A stretch of DNA of 64,000 nucleotides, from contig OW568865.1 of assembly GCA_938743325.2 (NCBI GenBank), positions 1,054,001-1,118,000 on the forward strand, written 5' to 3'. The position numbers were made by a program, and so were the translations under genes. The DNA comes from Pycnococcus provasolii. Its lineage: Eukaryota; Chlorophyta; Pseudoscourfieldiophyceae; Pseudoscourfieldiales; Pycnococcaceae. Each line of letters begins with the position of its first letter. The stretch's first letter is position 1. Below are positions 54,381 through 63,794 of the stretch, piece by piece. The notes under the pieces are model-generated. The model was not told where the DNA came from, made no database searches, and saw only the letters and a program-made list of their open reading frames with translations.

Positions 54381-54662
54381 TTCTTTAAATAAATTTTAAT
54401 TAAGGGTGCGGAATTTATTTAATTTTATTAACGCTTAAAGAAATTCAGGCGACGATTATGACTATTTTCGTTTTTATTACTTAAAATTCTTACGAAATTA
54501 TTTTCGTTTTTTTATTACCTATTTATTACTATAAATTTTACGGAATTCTCCATTCATGTTATGTTAGTTTTATGGAGAATTTAGTGTAAGTTTTTAAGTA
54601 ATAAATTAGTAATAGAATTTTTGAGCGATAGCTCAGGAAGTTTCAATCGTGACCGGGGGGGG
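54381..54662 (-). repeat. Right terminal inverted repeat
   Basis: Mirror copy of 51644-51925, ending in GTGACC and a G8 run. It stops about 220 bases before the preferred RING-gene start codon, so it may form part of that gene's upstream region. Confidence 0.92.
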
Positions 54663-54882
54663 CCCTTGTTGTTGTTGTTGCTGCTGCTCCTCCACGAGCC
54701 TTTTCCTGTACAATGCCGATGGCTGACCACCGCCCTGCACGTTGTGTTTGCGCATCCACAACGAGGAGAACGATGAACCCCTAAACTCCAACAACGTCCC
54801 CGGGCGGATTTTCCCTATTGGAGCATCTTCCGTGATTTCCGTCTTCATACGAATTCGCAATCATCAATTCAATTCAGCGGCA

Positions 54883-55260
54883 ATGGCGAAGAAGATGATC
54901 TCATGGAACGAAGCGATGAAAGCGAGGGAGGGGAAACAACACCAACCTCTCCTCTTGGCAAGTCGCCTTCGACGTGAGAAGGAGGAGGCGGAGAAGAAGG
55001 AGGAGGCGGAGCGACGACGACAAGAACCTGCAATGACCTGGGAGGAGATTGTGGATGCTATCAATCCAGATGATCCGCTGTGGGACTGTGCGATTTGCAC
55101 GGAGAAACTGCATAGCGATGGGTATGCGTGCGTAAGTACGCCATGCGGGCACCATTTTCATGCCACGTGCCTGAGAAATGCGCTTCGAGCTTCGGCGCAC
55201 TGTCCGACGTGTCGCACGCCGTGTAGTAATGACTCGCGCCTGCTGCCCGTCTGTCTTTAG
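54883..55260 (+). CDS. Small RING-H2 protein, probable E3 ubiquitin ligase
   Basis: About 125 residues from the preferred start MAKKMISW at 54883; an in-frame start at 54742 would lengthen it by 47 residues. An acidic/basic helical stretch (REKEEAEKKEEAERRRQE), probably coiled coil, precedes the RING. The RING has CAICTEKL, then CGHHFHATCL and CPTCR, a C3H2C3 arrangement that binds two zinc ions and typically recruits E2 enzymes. No membrane segment is present. The preceding transposable element ends 221 bases upstream, so the promoter may have been altered by its insertion. Confidence 0.8.
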   Translation: MAKKMISWNEAMKAREGKQHQPLLLASRLRREKEEAEKKEEAERRRQEPAMTWEEIVDAINPDDPLWDCAICTEKLHSDGYACVSTPCGHHFHATCLRNALRASAHCPTCRTPCSNDSRLLPVCL

Positions 55261-55354
55261 ACTTCTTCTTGTTGTTATTACTGAAAAAGATGTTGTTGTT
55301 GTTGTTACAAGTATTTTTATACTACTACTACTTTATCAAACTAAATGACAAATC

Positions 55355-58300
55355 TCACGGCAACACGCCGTTTAGCAGGTACTGGTACTGATCGTACTGC
55401 CGTGTTCTCCACGCGTCGCAGCTCGAGTCAATGAGCTCGAGCACCGTCTCAATGACGGCATCCTCCGCGATGCCCAAGTGAAATCGCTTGCGCATTGCCG
55501 CCATGACGCGCGTGCTCCCAGCCTTGAAGCACGGGTACGCGCAGCTCTTCGACATCATCTCCACGAGAATCAAAAACTCCTCCGCATGCTTGCGAACAGC
55601 CAGGAATCCTTGGATCACGAGCACCTTGAAGTACTCGAACAGCTCCGACGGCTTGCCGTCGACGTCGCTGTCCATGAGCTCCATGTAGTCGCGCACGAGC
55701 TTGAACGGAGCCGTCTCGAAGCTCACGCCGCCGGGACTGTTGGTGAGCATGAAGCCAAAGTCGATGTGAAGGATGTGACCGGCACGGTCGAGCATGATGT
55801 TCCCGTTGTGCCGATCGCGGATGTTCAGCACGTAGCAGATGATCGAGTAGCCGGCAAGACTCTGCACGAAGTTGCGCTGCGCCCTGCGAAACTTGGCGCT
55901 GTCCGCGGGTCCAAACAGCTCGAGGTAGATATCTCGCAGGCTTGGCGTCGCACCGCTGCCGCCCCCACCCGTGCTCGGCGCGGCGGAGGGTGTCGACGCC
56001 CCGCTGCTCGCACCCAATGACCCGCTCGCAGATCGAGGCGTGAGCGATGCTGCCGGCAGCGCGGTCAGAAGCTCGCTCATGCTCGCGGCGCGGGTCGGCG
56101 AAGGTGGCGTTTGCGGAGGTGCGCTATCCTCGACGTGTGGAAACGCACCCGCGTCCTCGTCGACGTCACCAAGGTTCGGCGTCGATCCCGATCCCGCTAA
56201 GCCTCGGCGCAGGCGGCGCATCAGAGCCGCGCCGCGTGCCGGACGCGACGCGATGCTTGCGGGATTTGTGCTCGTAACATCCTCGCCAAGCACGTCGCGC
56301 TTGTACCTCGTCTTCACTTGATGTATGCTGAGCGCGTCAGGAACCACCTCAATGAATCCCGTCGAGCAGCCCGTCACGAGCACCTCATAAGGCCGAACCC
56401 AGAGGTTCAGGCGATTATCGCGGAAGATGGCCGCGAATCGCTTCAGCAGCTGCATGGCGAGCAGCTCCTGCCTCACGTCGTCGCCGCTCTTCACGATCAG
56501 CGCGCGCAGATCCCAGCCGGGCAGAGAGCCGTGCGGGCTCGTCGCGCGGATGCGAGCCTTGCGATCAGCCGAACGTTCGCCAAACACCAGCATCATGCCC
56601 GTGGTATCCAGCTTGTCGCCGAGGCGCGAGTCGGAGTTGCCCAGCTCCGGACTTGCCAACCCGCTGATGGTGCCGCGTCCGTGGTTGTGGCTGCTACGCA
56701 GCGGGCTGCTCGGCCCACTCGACCACACCACCTCGTCATTACGTCGGTCGGACAATCTCCGCTGCACGGGCAGAGTGCGCATGCCGTTCGCAACTTCGTC
56801 TGAGAGAAGCTCGAGAGCCTCGGCACTGGGCATGCGGTGGTGCTGCCGACTCAGTCGACGCATCGTGGGCTTGGGAACGGTCGACGTGGCTGCTACGTGT
56901 CGATGGAGCAGCTCGAACACCACCTCCACGCGATCTCCACCGCTTTCGACATTCATGTGCACTCGAACGTAGTCGCTGGCGGATGATCTTCGCGACGGCG
57001 AGTCTGCTGCATTTGCTGTCGCCAAACCCGCCATTGCCGCATCGATGCGACGCGAGATGCTGAGCTCTGACCGCGGTGAGAGCGGCGTGTGAGGCGAAGA
57101 CGACCTTGCGGGAGCCGCCTTCGCCGTCGCTTCGTCGTCGGCGTCGTCATTCGTGATATCGTTGTTCTCAGAAGATGGTGGTTCGGGAATTTTGTCTAAT
57201 CCTGGAATGGCGACAGGTGGTGGACGAGATGATGTACGCCTGCTTTGGTTGTGGTTGTTGATGTGGTTGTTGTGATGGTTGCTGTTGCTGTGGTGGTCGC
57301 CGTTGTCGAATTCGTCTTCCGCATGGTGATCGCCGTTGCCGTTGACGAGATCCTCGTCGTCTCCGCCAATCACCTCGACGAACACCATGAACGGCGCCTT
57401 CTCGCGAGAGTTGAGCAGCACGCTCTCCTCCGCAACGATGTTCACAACCTGCCTCGGGCGCACGTCGTTTCCCATGGGCCAGACGACGTCGGGAAGCGAT
57501 GTCTGCAGCACGTCGGAGATGCCGTCGATGGCTCTCTGCAGTGCACCCTGCCTTTCGTCGTACGGCATAGCCGCGAGTCCCGCCGACGCCTCGCACAGCG
57601 CGTACACGAGGTCGAGCGTTGCACCAAAAATTCCCTGCCTAGCACGTGGGCTGCCGACGATGCCGTCAAACTCGCTCGCGTCGCTGCCGCTGAGAAGGCT
57701 GGATGACGGGCTTGTGGGACTTCCAACGTGCGTGTGCGTCCGTCTGTGCGGCAGGTCCATCCCCGCGAGACGTTCGCGCAGTGGCACGGGTGGCTTCCAC
57801 GTTCCCGAGATGGAAGCCTGCTCCGCCTTCGACTTGATGGCTCTCGCCGCGTCGCTTCTGGGATGGTCGTCGACGAGCGCGGACAGCAGCCAGTACGCCT
57901 TGACGGCAACGCTGATGGATCCCGCGCACAGGTCGACGATGGCCCTCTCTAGGCTCTGCAGGTGCGGCCTGTACGCGACGTACAGGTTGCACAGCTGGCT
58001 GAGGTACTTTTCCACCGCCTTGGAGTTGAGCGTGTACAGCTTGTTGCATATGTAGTCGTGCACGCCTGGGCTGTGCGACTTGTACAGGTACTCGAGCGCG
58101 ATCCACTCGTTGAAGAAGTCGCTGTCGAATAGCCTGACGAGTAGATCTGGCTGCTGTTGGCTTGCTGAGGATATTTGCGACGAGACGGATCCCGGCGTGG
58201 ATGCGACACTGTTATTTCCACAGCTGCGTCGATCGTCATCATCTTCGGAGGAGTCATCGGAGGAGTCGTCATGCGAGTAGTAGGAGGAGGTAGGTGCCTG

Positions 58301-58657
58301 AGTTGGTGCCGATGCGTCCACTGAGGTAAAACGAGACGCACCCAAACCAACCACCACACCCGAGGCAACCCTTTTTCCTACCCCCCGAGATGGGTAGGAC
58401 GACGCAAGCTTTTGATGTTCCAACGCCAAGAGCGACACAGCCTCTACAGCAGACGAAGCAGACGCAGACGCTGACGTAGATGAAGACGAACCCAAACCAA
58501 CCACACCCGAAGACGAAGCAGGCGCAGATGACGACGACGAAGAAGCACCACCACCAGCAGCACCACCAGCACCAGCAGCAGCACCACCAGCACCACCAGC
58601 ACCTCCACCACCACCACCACCGCTGCTGCTGAGCCAAGGGCGGAACAGGTGCGCCAT
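55355..58657 (-). CDS. PI4KB: Phosphatidylinositol 4-kinase, beta type (PI4KIII-beta-like)
   Basis: An 1,100-residue intronless kinase that should make PI4P at Golgi/trans-Golgi membranes. The N-terminal 140 residues are Gly/Ala/Ser-rich low complexity. A lipid-kinase-unique helical region spans about 175-290 (LLVRLFDSDFFNEWIALEYL). The kinase N-lobe starts near 400 (NIVAEESVLLNSREKAPFMVFVEV) and is interrupted by a long disordered insert (about 430-700), then resumes at GWDLRALIVKSGDD. Catalytic loop: NIRDRHNGNIMLD with Asp near 949. Activation motif: HIDFGFML near 965. The C-terminus (FHLGIAED to QYLLNGVLP) matches the family end. Long inserts are common in PI4KB relatives. Confidence 0.92.
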   Translation of the reverse strand: MAHLFRPWLSSSGGGGGGGAGGAGGAAAGAGGAAGGGASSSSSSAPASSSGVVGLGSSSSTSASASASSAVEAVSLLALEHQKLASSYPSRGVGKRVASGVVVGLGASRFTSVDASAPTQAPTSSYYSHDDSSDDSSEDDDDRRSCGNNSVASTPGSVSSQISSASQQQPDLLVRLFDSDFFNEWIALEYLYKSHSPGVHDYICNKLYTLNSKAVEKYLSQLCNLYVAYRPHLQSLERAIVDLCAGSISVAVKAYWLLSALVDDHPRSDAARAIKSKAEQASISGTWKPPVPLRERLAGMDLPHRRTHTHVGSPTSPSSSLLSGSDASEFDGIVGSPRARQGIFGATLDLVYALCEASAGLAAMPYDERQGALQRAIDGISDVLQTSLPDVVWPMGNDVRPRQVVNIVAEESVLLNSREKAPFMVFVEVIGGDDEDLVNGNGDHHAEDEFDNGDHHSNSNHHNNHINNHNQSRRTSSRPPPVAIPGLDKIPEPPSSENNDITNDDADDEATAKAAPARSSSPHTPLSPRSELSISRRIDAAMAGLATANAADSPSRRSSASDYVRVHMNVESGGDRVEVVFELLHRHVAATSTVPKPTMRRLSRQHHRMPSAEALELLSDEVANGMRTLPVQRRLSDRRNDEVVWSSGPSSPLRSSHNHGRGTISGLASPELGNSDSRLGDKLDTTGMMLVFGERSADRKARIRATSPHGSLPGWDLRALIVKSGDDVRQELLAMQLLKRFAAIFRDNRLNLWVRPYEVLVTGCSTGFIEVVPDALSIHQVKTRYKRDVLGEDVTSTNPASIASRPARGAALMRRLRRGLAGSGSTPNLGDVDEDAGAFPHVEDSAPPQTPPSPTRAASMSELLTALPAASLTPRSASGSLGASSGASTPSAAPSTGGGGSGATPSLRDIYLELFGPADSAKFRRAQRNFVQSLAGYSIICYVLNIRDRHNGNIMLDRAGHILHIDFGFMLTNSPGGVSFETAPFKLVRDYMELMDSDVDGKPSELFEYFKVLVIQGFLAVRKHAEEFLILVEMMSKSCAYPCFKAGSTRVMAAMRKRFHLGIAEDAVIETVLELIDSSCDAWRTRQYDQYQYLLNGVLP

Positions 58658-58779
58658 TGATTTTATTTCGATTTATCCGGGGGGAGAGGAGGCAGATGCA
58701 GATGACTTCGGGCGGCCCCGCCCTCCCCCTCCCTCCAGGAACGAAACCTTCGGGGCATTCCGGGGAGGCGGTTAGGGGT

Positions 58780-59490
58780 TACTTCCTAGGGTAGGGTTAG
58801 CGGGATTCGGGGGATCCCTCGTTGAGTCTCCGGTGGAGTCGGCCTTTTCGTGGCTCCGGAAGGAAAAATCGGCCTCTCTCTTGGGCCTTGGGGTCGGTAT
58901 GCTTCTCCGCGAGTTTGCGCCTTCGTGCGTCAAGGCGCTCGTCGAACGTTTGACGAAATCTTGTCGCACCTGCGCTCGTCGCGTTTGCATCTGGCGCTGC
59001 GACCAGCTCGTTTCTATCCCCGGGAGATCTACGACGTCATCGGCACTCTTCAGTCTTCAAGGTTGGAACGGACGCGTCGCGCTTACGAAGCAGGCGCTTC
59101 GGGATCTGAGATGGTGGACGCGTCTCCGAGCCGAAGACACGGGTTGCCCGATCTGGCGGCCGATCGAGACATCGACGCTGCACACCGACAGGTCGGGCTT
59201 CGCCTGGGGAGCGGTGCTCAACGGCGAGCTGAAGGCGCGCGGGTACTGGTCGGCGGAGGAGGCGGAGGACCACATCACCCATGTTCTCCAAATCATGGAC
59301 TACCTCTTCGTTCGGACCGACGAAAGCCGAATTCTACTCGCTCATCAAGGCAGAGCGCGTGATGCGTGGCCCGCTGAATCCGATTCCGATCTCCCGGCGC
59401 ATCGAACTCTGGGGCAGGGCGGTGACGACGAAGATGACGACGGAGACTCATTGGCGATACTGGCCTCCCCTGAAATTTCGCGAATAGGGA
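58780..59490 (+). mobile_element. Retroelement RNase H-region fragment (DIRS-like, fossil)
   Basis: Sequence resembling the end of the RT and the RNase H region of DIRS-type retroelements: ALTKQALRDLRWW, then IWRPIETSTLHTDRSGFAWG, then LNGELKARGYWSAEEAEDHIT. The matching parts lie in more than one frame, so it is broken in at least two places. It lacks the rest of RT and any recombinase. It lies between the PI4K and BBS5 genes and abuts TTAGGG-type repeats at both ends. Age cannot be set from a single copy. Confidence 0.6.
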
Positions 59491-59761
59491 GGGGCCTAAC
59501 CCTAACCCAAGACCAGTGGAAACGTCCAACCCAACCACTCAGTGCAACCAACCCAGCCACTCAACTCAGTGCAACTAAACAAGGGCTGAAGGGTGGTACG
59601 GATTCAAAAACAGGCGTGGTTCAAACCCAGTGCGGCCCAACCACTCTGTGCGGCCCCACCATCTATGGAAGGCCTCCCAAAACTGCCCCGCGGGTCCCTC
59701 TCTGTCCGGCGAGGTGGTCCGGCCCCCCCCAAAGTCCCCAACCCGGCCGCGCCCTAATTCT
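59491..59761. other. BBS5 5' flank with TTAGGG repeat and a degenerate minisatellite
   Basis: CCTAACCCTAACCC lies at about 59495-59508, 255 bases upstream of the BBS5 start. It is followed by an imperfect array of units resembling CCAACCACTCAGTGC (about 59525-59660). No gene is seen. The promoter of BBS5 should be in or next to this stretch. Confidence 0.5.
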
Positions 59762-61260
59762 ATGATATCATACGCGCAGGCGCGCGCGATGGCCGCGGCT
59801 TCCGGGGCGTCAAGTGGTGGTTCTTCAGGAGGAGGAGCCCCGTCCAGTATGTCTTCAGGTGGTGGAGGTGGTGGCCTCGGTGGCGGCGGTGGCGGTATGG
59901 CGTCAACAGGTGTGCAAGACGCCATATGGCAGGTACTGCTTTTTGTATTTTCTTATTTTATTCTGCTTTTTGTTTTGTGTGTTTTGTGTGTTTTTGTGTT
60001 TGCTTCACTTGCTTGTTGACCTTGTGCGTGCAAGCTAGCGTGCAAGTATGAACGTAACGGAGAAGTTTGTGATAAATGGACGTAAGAAGTGCGGCCGGCA
60101 CTGCACGCCATTTCTCCCGCTCGTCGGAAGCTTCCCTCTTATAACACACACCCTGTGCCAAAAAACGAACACGCACATGAACAAGGACTGACGAGCCACG
60201 CACGCACGCACACGCACACACCTCTCCACCTCTCCACCTACAACCCTCTCAGGATCGCGAAATTCAGTTCGACATTCCCATACGCCAGCTCGAGCTGCGC
60301 AAGGGAGAACGCACGCTCGACATGCTAGACACCGTCGAGGATACCAAGGGAAACAACGGCGAACGTGGCGACCTTATTATCACAAATCTCAGACTCATAT
60401 GGTGGAGCCACCGCTCGAGGCGAACGAACCTGTCCGTGGGGTACAACGCCATCATCTCAATCAACATCAGGCAGGCGACCAGCAGGCTGCGCGGACCCAC
60501 GCAGGCGCTGTACGTGCTCACCAAGTACAACGGAAGCAGGTTCGAGTTCATATTCACCAACCTCGTGCGTAACTCGCCGAGGCTGTTCACCACCATACAG
60601 GCGGTCTTCCGCGCGTACGACACAACCAGGCTGTACCGCGACCTCAAGCTGCGCGGCGCAATCATACAGGACAACGAGCTCAAGCTGCTGCCGCGCGAGC
60701 AAATCTACTCCAAGCTGCAGGGCGTCTGGAACCTCAGCAGCGACCAGGGCAACCTCGGAACATTCATCGCCACGAACATTCGACTCGTCTGGTACGCGAA
60801 CCTCGCGCAGAACTTCAACGTGTCGATGCCGTACATCCAAATACGCAGCATCCTCGTGCGTGACAGCAAGTTTGGCCCGGCGCTCGTCATTGACACCACC
60901 GCGCGCTCTGGCGGCTACATCCTCGGCTTCCGCGTGGATCCGATGGAGAAGCTCGAGGAGCTGTTCAAGGAGGTGAGCAGCTTGTGGACGGTGTACAGCT
61001 CGAATCCCATCTTCGGCATGGACTACGTGCTTGAAGGGCAGCCGCAGACGCTCAAGGACGTCACGGTGAAGCGTGAGCAGGACGACGTCGAGGTGGTGGA
61101 CCAGGACCTGGAGTCGGGCCGCGACGTCTTCGCGGCGTACTACGCCGACTCAAGCAAGTCCACCGACCGCCAGCCCGTGTACTCCGAGGAGCTCGGGCTC
61201 GCCGTCGAGGAGCTGCGCGAGGACTTGACGATCGACGCTCTGTGGAATGTACTATCCTGA
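59762..61260 (+). CDS. BBS5: BBS5, BBSome subunit (two exons)
   Basis: BBS5 is a PH-like subunit of the BBSome, which carries membrane proteins in cilia, and it binds phosphoinositides. Exon 1 (59762-59932) starts MISYAQAR and encodes a Gly/Ser-rich leader ending VQDAIWQ. The donor is CAG|GTACTG and the acceptor CTCTCAG|GATCG. Exon 2 (60253-61260) keeps phase and gives about 392 residues in total. Strong family blocks: EDTKGNNGERGDLIITNLRL, STRFEFIFTNL-like RFEFIFTNLVRNSPRLF, GVWNLSSDQGNLGTFIATN, RDSKFGPALVID and YSEELGLAVEELRE, ending LTIDALWNVLS. The two DM16/PH-like repeats are complete. The Gly-rich leader is extra compared with animal BBS5. Its presence implies a flagellated stage. Confidence 0.95.
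59933..60252 (+). other. BBS5 intron
   Basis: A 320-base phase-0 intron with GT-AG ends. It is T-rich near the donor, with a pyrimidine-rich CACACACC/CTCTCCACCTC tract before the acceptor. No feature inside it is recognised. Confidence 0.85.
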
Positions 61261-61291
61261 GGGACTTCATTTAATTAACTTTGCTTACTAA

Positions 61292-61546
61292 TTAATTATG
61301 GGTCCGCTCCTCGTTGGCTGCTGAACCTTGCCTCCTCCTCGACGCTCCACGCGGCGTCCCACACCTTCTCCGTCGCCTCGTCCATCTCCACCATTCGATT
61401 TTCTCCGCACCTCGCGTCGGATGTGAGCTGCTGAGCAGGTTGTTCGCTTTCGCATAACTAAGCGACATGTTCGCGATCGCCGAGCGCGACGTCTCCTCCG
61501 CCTTGCGTGTCTCCAAAACTTCTGCGCTCATGTTCGCAGCCTGCAC
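61292..61546 (-). other. Coding-like segment, unassigned
   Basis: Two adjoining minus-strand stretches look coding but lie in different frames. The first includes EVLETRKAEETSRSAIANMS (about 61430-61540). The second includes MVEMDEATEKVWDAAWSVEE and ends at a stop near 61298. They could be a final exon pair, a gene with a frame change, or chance. I do not recognise the protein. A clean acceptor-like CTTAG lies between them. Confidence 0.3.
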
Positions 61547-61689
61547 ACCTTCCCCCTCATGTCACATGTCACATGTCACAGACAGCTTGCAAGGTTGGAC
61601 TCCATCCATTTTCGCATTTTACATTTTACGTAGTGGACGGAGCTTGTGGCAAGTGAAATTGCCGAAATTACACACACACACACATAATA

Positions 61690-61985
61690 TCACATAATCT
61701 GCTCGACGCTCTTGAAGTTCGGAAGGTGACTGTGAAGCATCGCTTCGAGGTAGCCGGAGCGATAGACGACATCCCAGGGAGACGGCGCATTCGGGTCATC
61801 CGATCGATCAAGGATGGCCCCCACGTCCGAGCACAAGTTGATGGTGAGAAGGTTGCGCAGACCAAGCAATGGCGTGGCGAATGTCGAAATGAAGTCCTCT
61901 TTCTTTGCGCAGGTGTAGATGCCAAGTCCGTCGCAGTACATCATACACAGCACTTGCATTTTCTTGCAGCCTGTTACACATTCAG
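61690..61985 (-). CDS. Small uncharacterised protein or terminal exon
   Basis: About 95 codons end in a normal stop after NFKSVEQIM. The sequence has balanced composition and looks coding (for example CAKKEDFISTFATPLLGLRN and SPWDVVYRSGYLEAMLHSHL). An acceptor-like TGTAACAG precedes GCTGCAAG at about 61974, so it may be the last exon of a longer transcript. An in-frame ATG (KKMQVLCMMYCDG) could start a free-standing protein of about 90 residues. Its 5' edge lies under 50 bases from the PsbP gene stop, on the same strand. Family unknown. Confidence 0.45.
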
Positions 61986-62014
61986 TTGTTATGTTGGGGA
62001 GCAGCACCCTCTAC

Positions 62015-62683
62015 TCAGAGGTCCGCTCTCAGGGAATCCGCGACGGCGTTTGTCGTTTCGACCGTCGCGTCGTCGCTGTCCTCAGCCGGAGCTTGCACGG
62101 TAATCACAACTGCGCGGTTCTTCGAGGGAACGTTTAGAATCGTGGTCACGTACACGAGCTGGTTCGTTCGTATGCAGACGACGTATGCGCCATTCGCGGT
62201 CATTCGCGTTCGTCGCGCGTCGACTTGCGCGGACTCGTCGAGACGCCGCGACGACGTTAAGATGGCAGACGACGCGTCACTGATCGTGCTGAAAGCGGTT
62301 TGACCAACAATCACCGTCACGGACATGTTCTTACGTTCGTCGTTGGGGTCGGCGTACACTTTGATTCCTCGCGCGGCGTTGAGCCGCCACGAAGAAGGGT
62401 ACGCGAATGAGTAAAACGACGACGACGACGACGACGACTCTTCCGTTAATCCACCACCACCACCAAGAGGCGCACCAAGTGAGGAATGGGCGCCGAACAT
62501 GCTACTGAAAAATGCTATTCCTCCTCCTGAAAAACCAAACAAAAAAGCACGGCGGAGAGGAAGATGAGCAAGAGAGGAAGCACGAGCACCCTTGAGAGGA
62601 GTCGTTGAAGTACACGCACATGCACATGGCTGACATGGCGACTTCCTAAAAGAAGGAGAAGGACGCAACATCTTCTTCATCAT
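62015..62683 (-). CDS. PsbP-domain thylakoid lumen protein
   Basis: Members of this family sit on the lumen side of photosystem II or assist its assembly. The start MMKKMLRPSPSFRK is preferred and gives about 222 residues; an upstream in-frame ATG at 62752 adds 23. The N-terminus is Ser/Arg/Pro-rich like a chloroplast transit peptide. Next comes a twin-arginine-like lumen signal (LPLRRAFLFGFSGGGIAF). The PsbP fold runs from YSFAYPSSWRLNAARGIKVYADP through NMSVTVIVG, FSTISDASSAILTS and ANGAYVVCIRTNQLVYVTT to VADSLRADL at the C-terminus. Which PsbP paralogue it is cannot be told by eye. Confidence 0.8.
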   Translation of the reverse strand: MMKKMLRPSPSFRKSPCQPCACACTSTTPLKGARASSLAHLPLRRAFLFGFSGGGIAFFSSMFGAHSSLGAPLGGGGGLTEESSSSSSSFYSFAYPSSWRLNAARGIKVYADPNDERKNMSVTVIVGQTAFSTISDASSAILTSSRRLDESAQVDARRTRMTANGAYVVCIRTNQLVYVTTILNVPSKNRAVVITVQAPAEDSDDATVETTNAVADSLRADL

Positions 62684-62752
62684 TAACGGAGCACAATGAA
62701 ATAATCGCTGCACGCAGAAACAGGTGGCAGAAACTATGAGTAGTCCTACCAA

Positions 62753-63794
62753 ACCACGAGACGGTTAAGTTAAGTTAGGGTAGTCACGATGGGATGATTA
62801 GGGTTAGGGTTAGCGCTAGGGTTAAGAGGGAGGGTAAGATTACTAATTAGTTATCGACTTATCGTAGAAGAGTGATTGTTACTAGAAGAAGGGGGGGGTG
62901 TCCCCAGTTCGCGGCGCGCCATCGCGCGCACGCATGATAGCGGCAGCGATGAACGCATGGAGCGTAGAGTGCGTATCGGATAACGTCAGGAGCGTGTCCA
63001 AAGTACGGTATTTATTTTCGAAAGCGTGATCGGTCGATTTCAATTGTTCAAGATATCATATTGTTGTCGCGGCGTATGCCGTATAACGCGAACAAGATGT
63101 TCCCTTATCTTGAATTCTTGACCGTATCTGGCCAGGATAAGGCTGCTGAAAGTGGTTTGACTACCTGCCACAACGGGAGGTTAGGTCGAGAGTTGTTTTC
63201 CACTATGCAGTTTCGCTTCGCGTTTCAGTTGTAGTCGAAGTTTTTGAAAACGGTAAAGTGTATTCGACGTCCAGATATGTATACTCAAAGGCTGTAAAGT
63301 TTCGTATGCTGTTTTAAGGTAGCGTAGCTGTTTCACAACTTGAGGCTCATAACCTATGAGAATATATATTCGTTACTTTTATTGTAAGGGAGAGGAAACC
63401 CTCCTGAGGGAGGTAGAAGGTGTCAACCTTCCCGGAGGCCGCGTCAACTCTTCTGACTTCTGGGGATTCTTAAAGTATCTCCCCTGGAACGTTGTCCAAC
63501 AGTGCATCCCCATGTCGACGTACAGTACGTCTCTGAGCACTCGTTTTCTCCCCTCCTGAACTCCCCCCCCTGACCCCGTGCTTTTCGATCTGGAGTTTGG
63601 CTAAAAAGGGGTCAGGCTGGATCCACACAGAGCTCCACGTCGGATTTGGATTAGGGAGTCCCACCCAAAACCTGTGCTGGAAAATAAAACAAATATCCCA
63701 CCGTTGGGTTACGCTTTTCTCCCCTACGCGTTTTCTTTTCCCATCACTCCTTTTTCCCATCACTTGCCTCGTCATCACTCCCTGCTATCATATC
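62753..63794. other. Gene-poor right flank with AT-richer block between G and C runs
   Basis: TTAGGG-type repeats lie at about 62797-62824, upstream of the PsbP-family gene. From about 62889 (a G run) to 63563 (a C run) the sequence is AT-richer than its surroundings and codes for nothing I recognise. A short frame at 63356-63559 is probably fortuitous. The bordering homopolymers recall those at the ends of the 51.6-kb element, but the sequence is different. It could be a long terminal repeat or another element's end; I cannot show that. Confidence 0.35.

Larger units (their letters stand above)
51644..54662. mobile_element. AT-rich 3.0-kb element with 282-bp inverted repeats, carrying a truncated piggyBac transposase
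   Basis: The element is bounded by near-perfect inverted repeats (51644-51925 and 54381-54662). Each starts with eight C (or ends with eight G) followed by GGTCAC. I find one mismatch in 282 bases, at 51913, so the insertion is young. The repeats and adjacent sequence are strongly AT-rich, unlike the surrounding genes. The interior is a patchwork: AT-rich sequence with a lysine-rich 68-residue frame (52012-52218, minus), a GC-rich retroelement fragment (about 52290-52998), a short AT-rich piece (about 53000-53165), then the C-terminal part of a piggyBac transposase. No TTAA target duplication, the piggyBac hallmark, flanks it. The element sits directly upstream of the RING gene. Confidence 0.82.

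Noticed and set aside
44550-62825. TTAGGG repeats as evidence of a chromosome end
   Set aside because: They are only two to four units long, occur in both orientations, and are scattered between genes.
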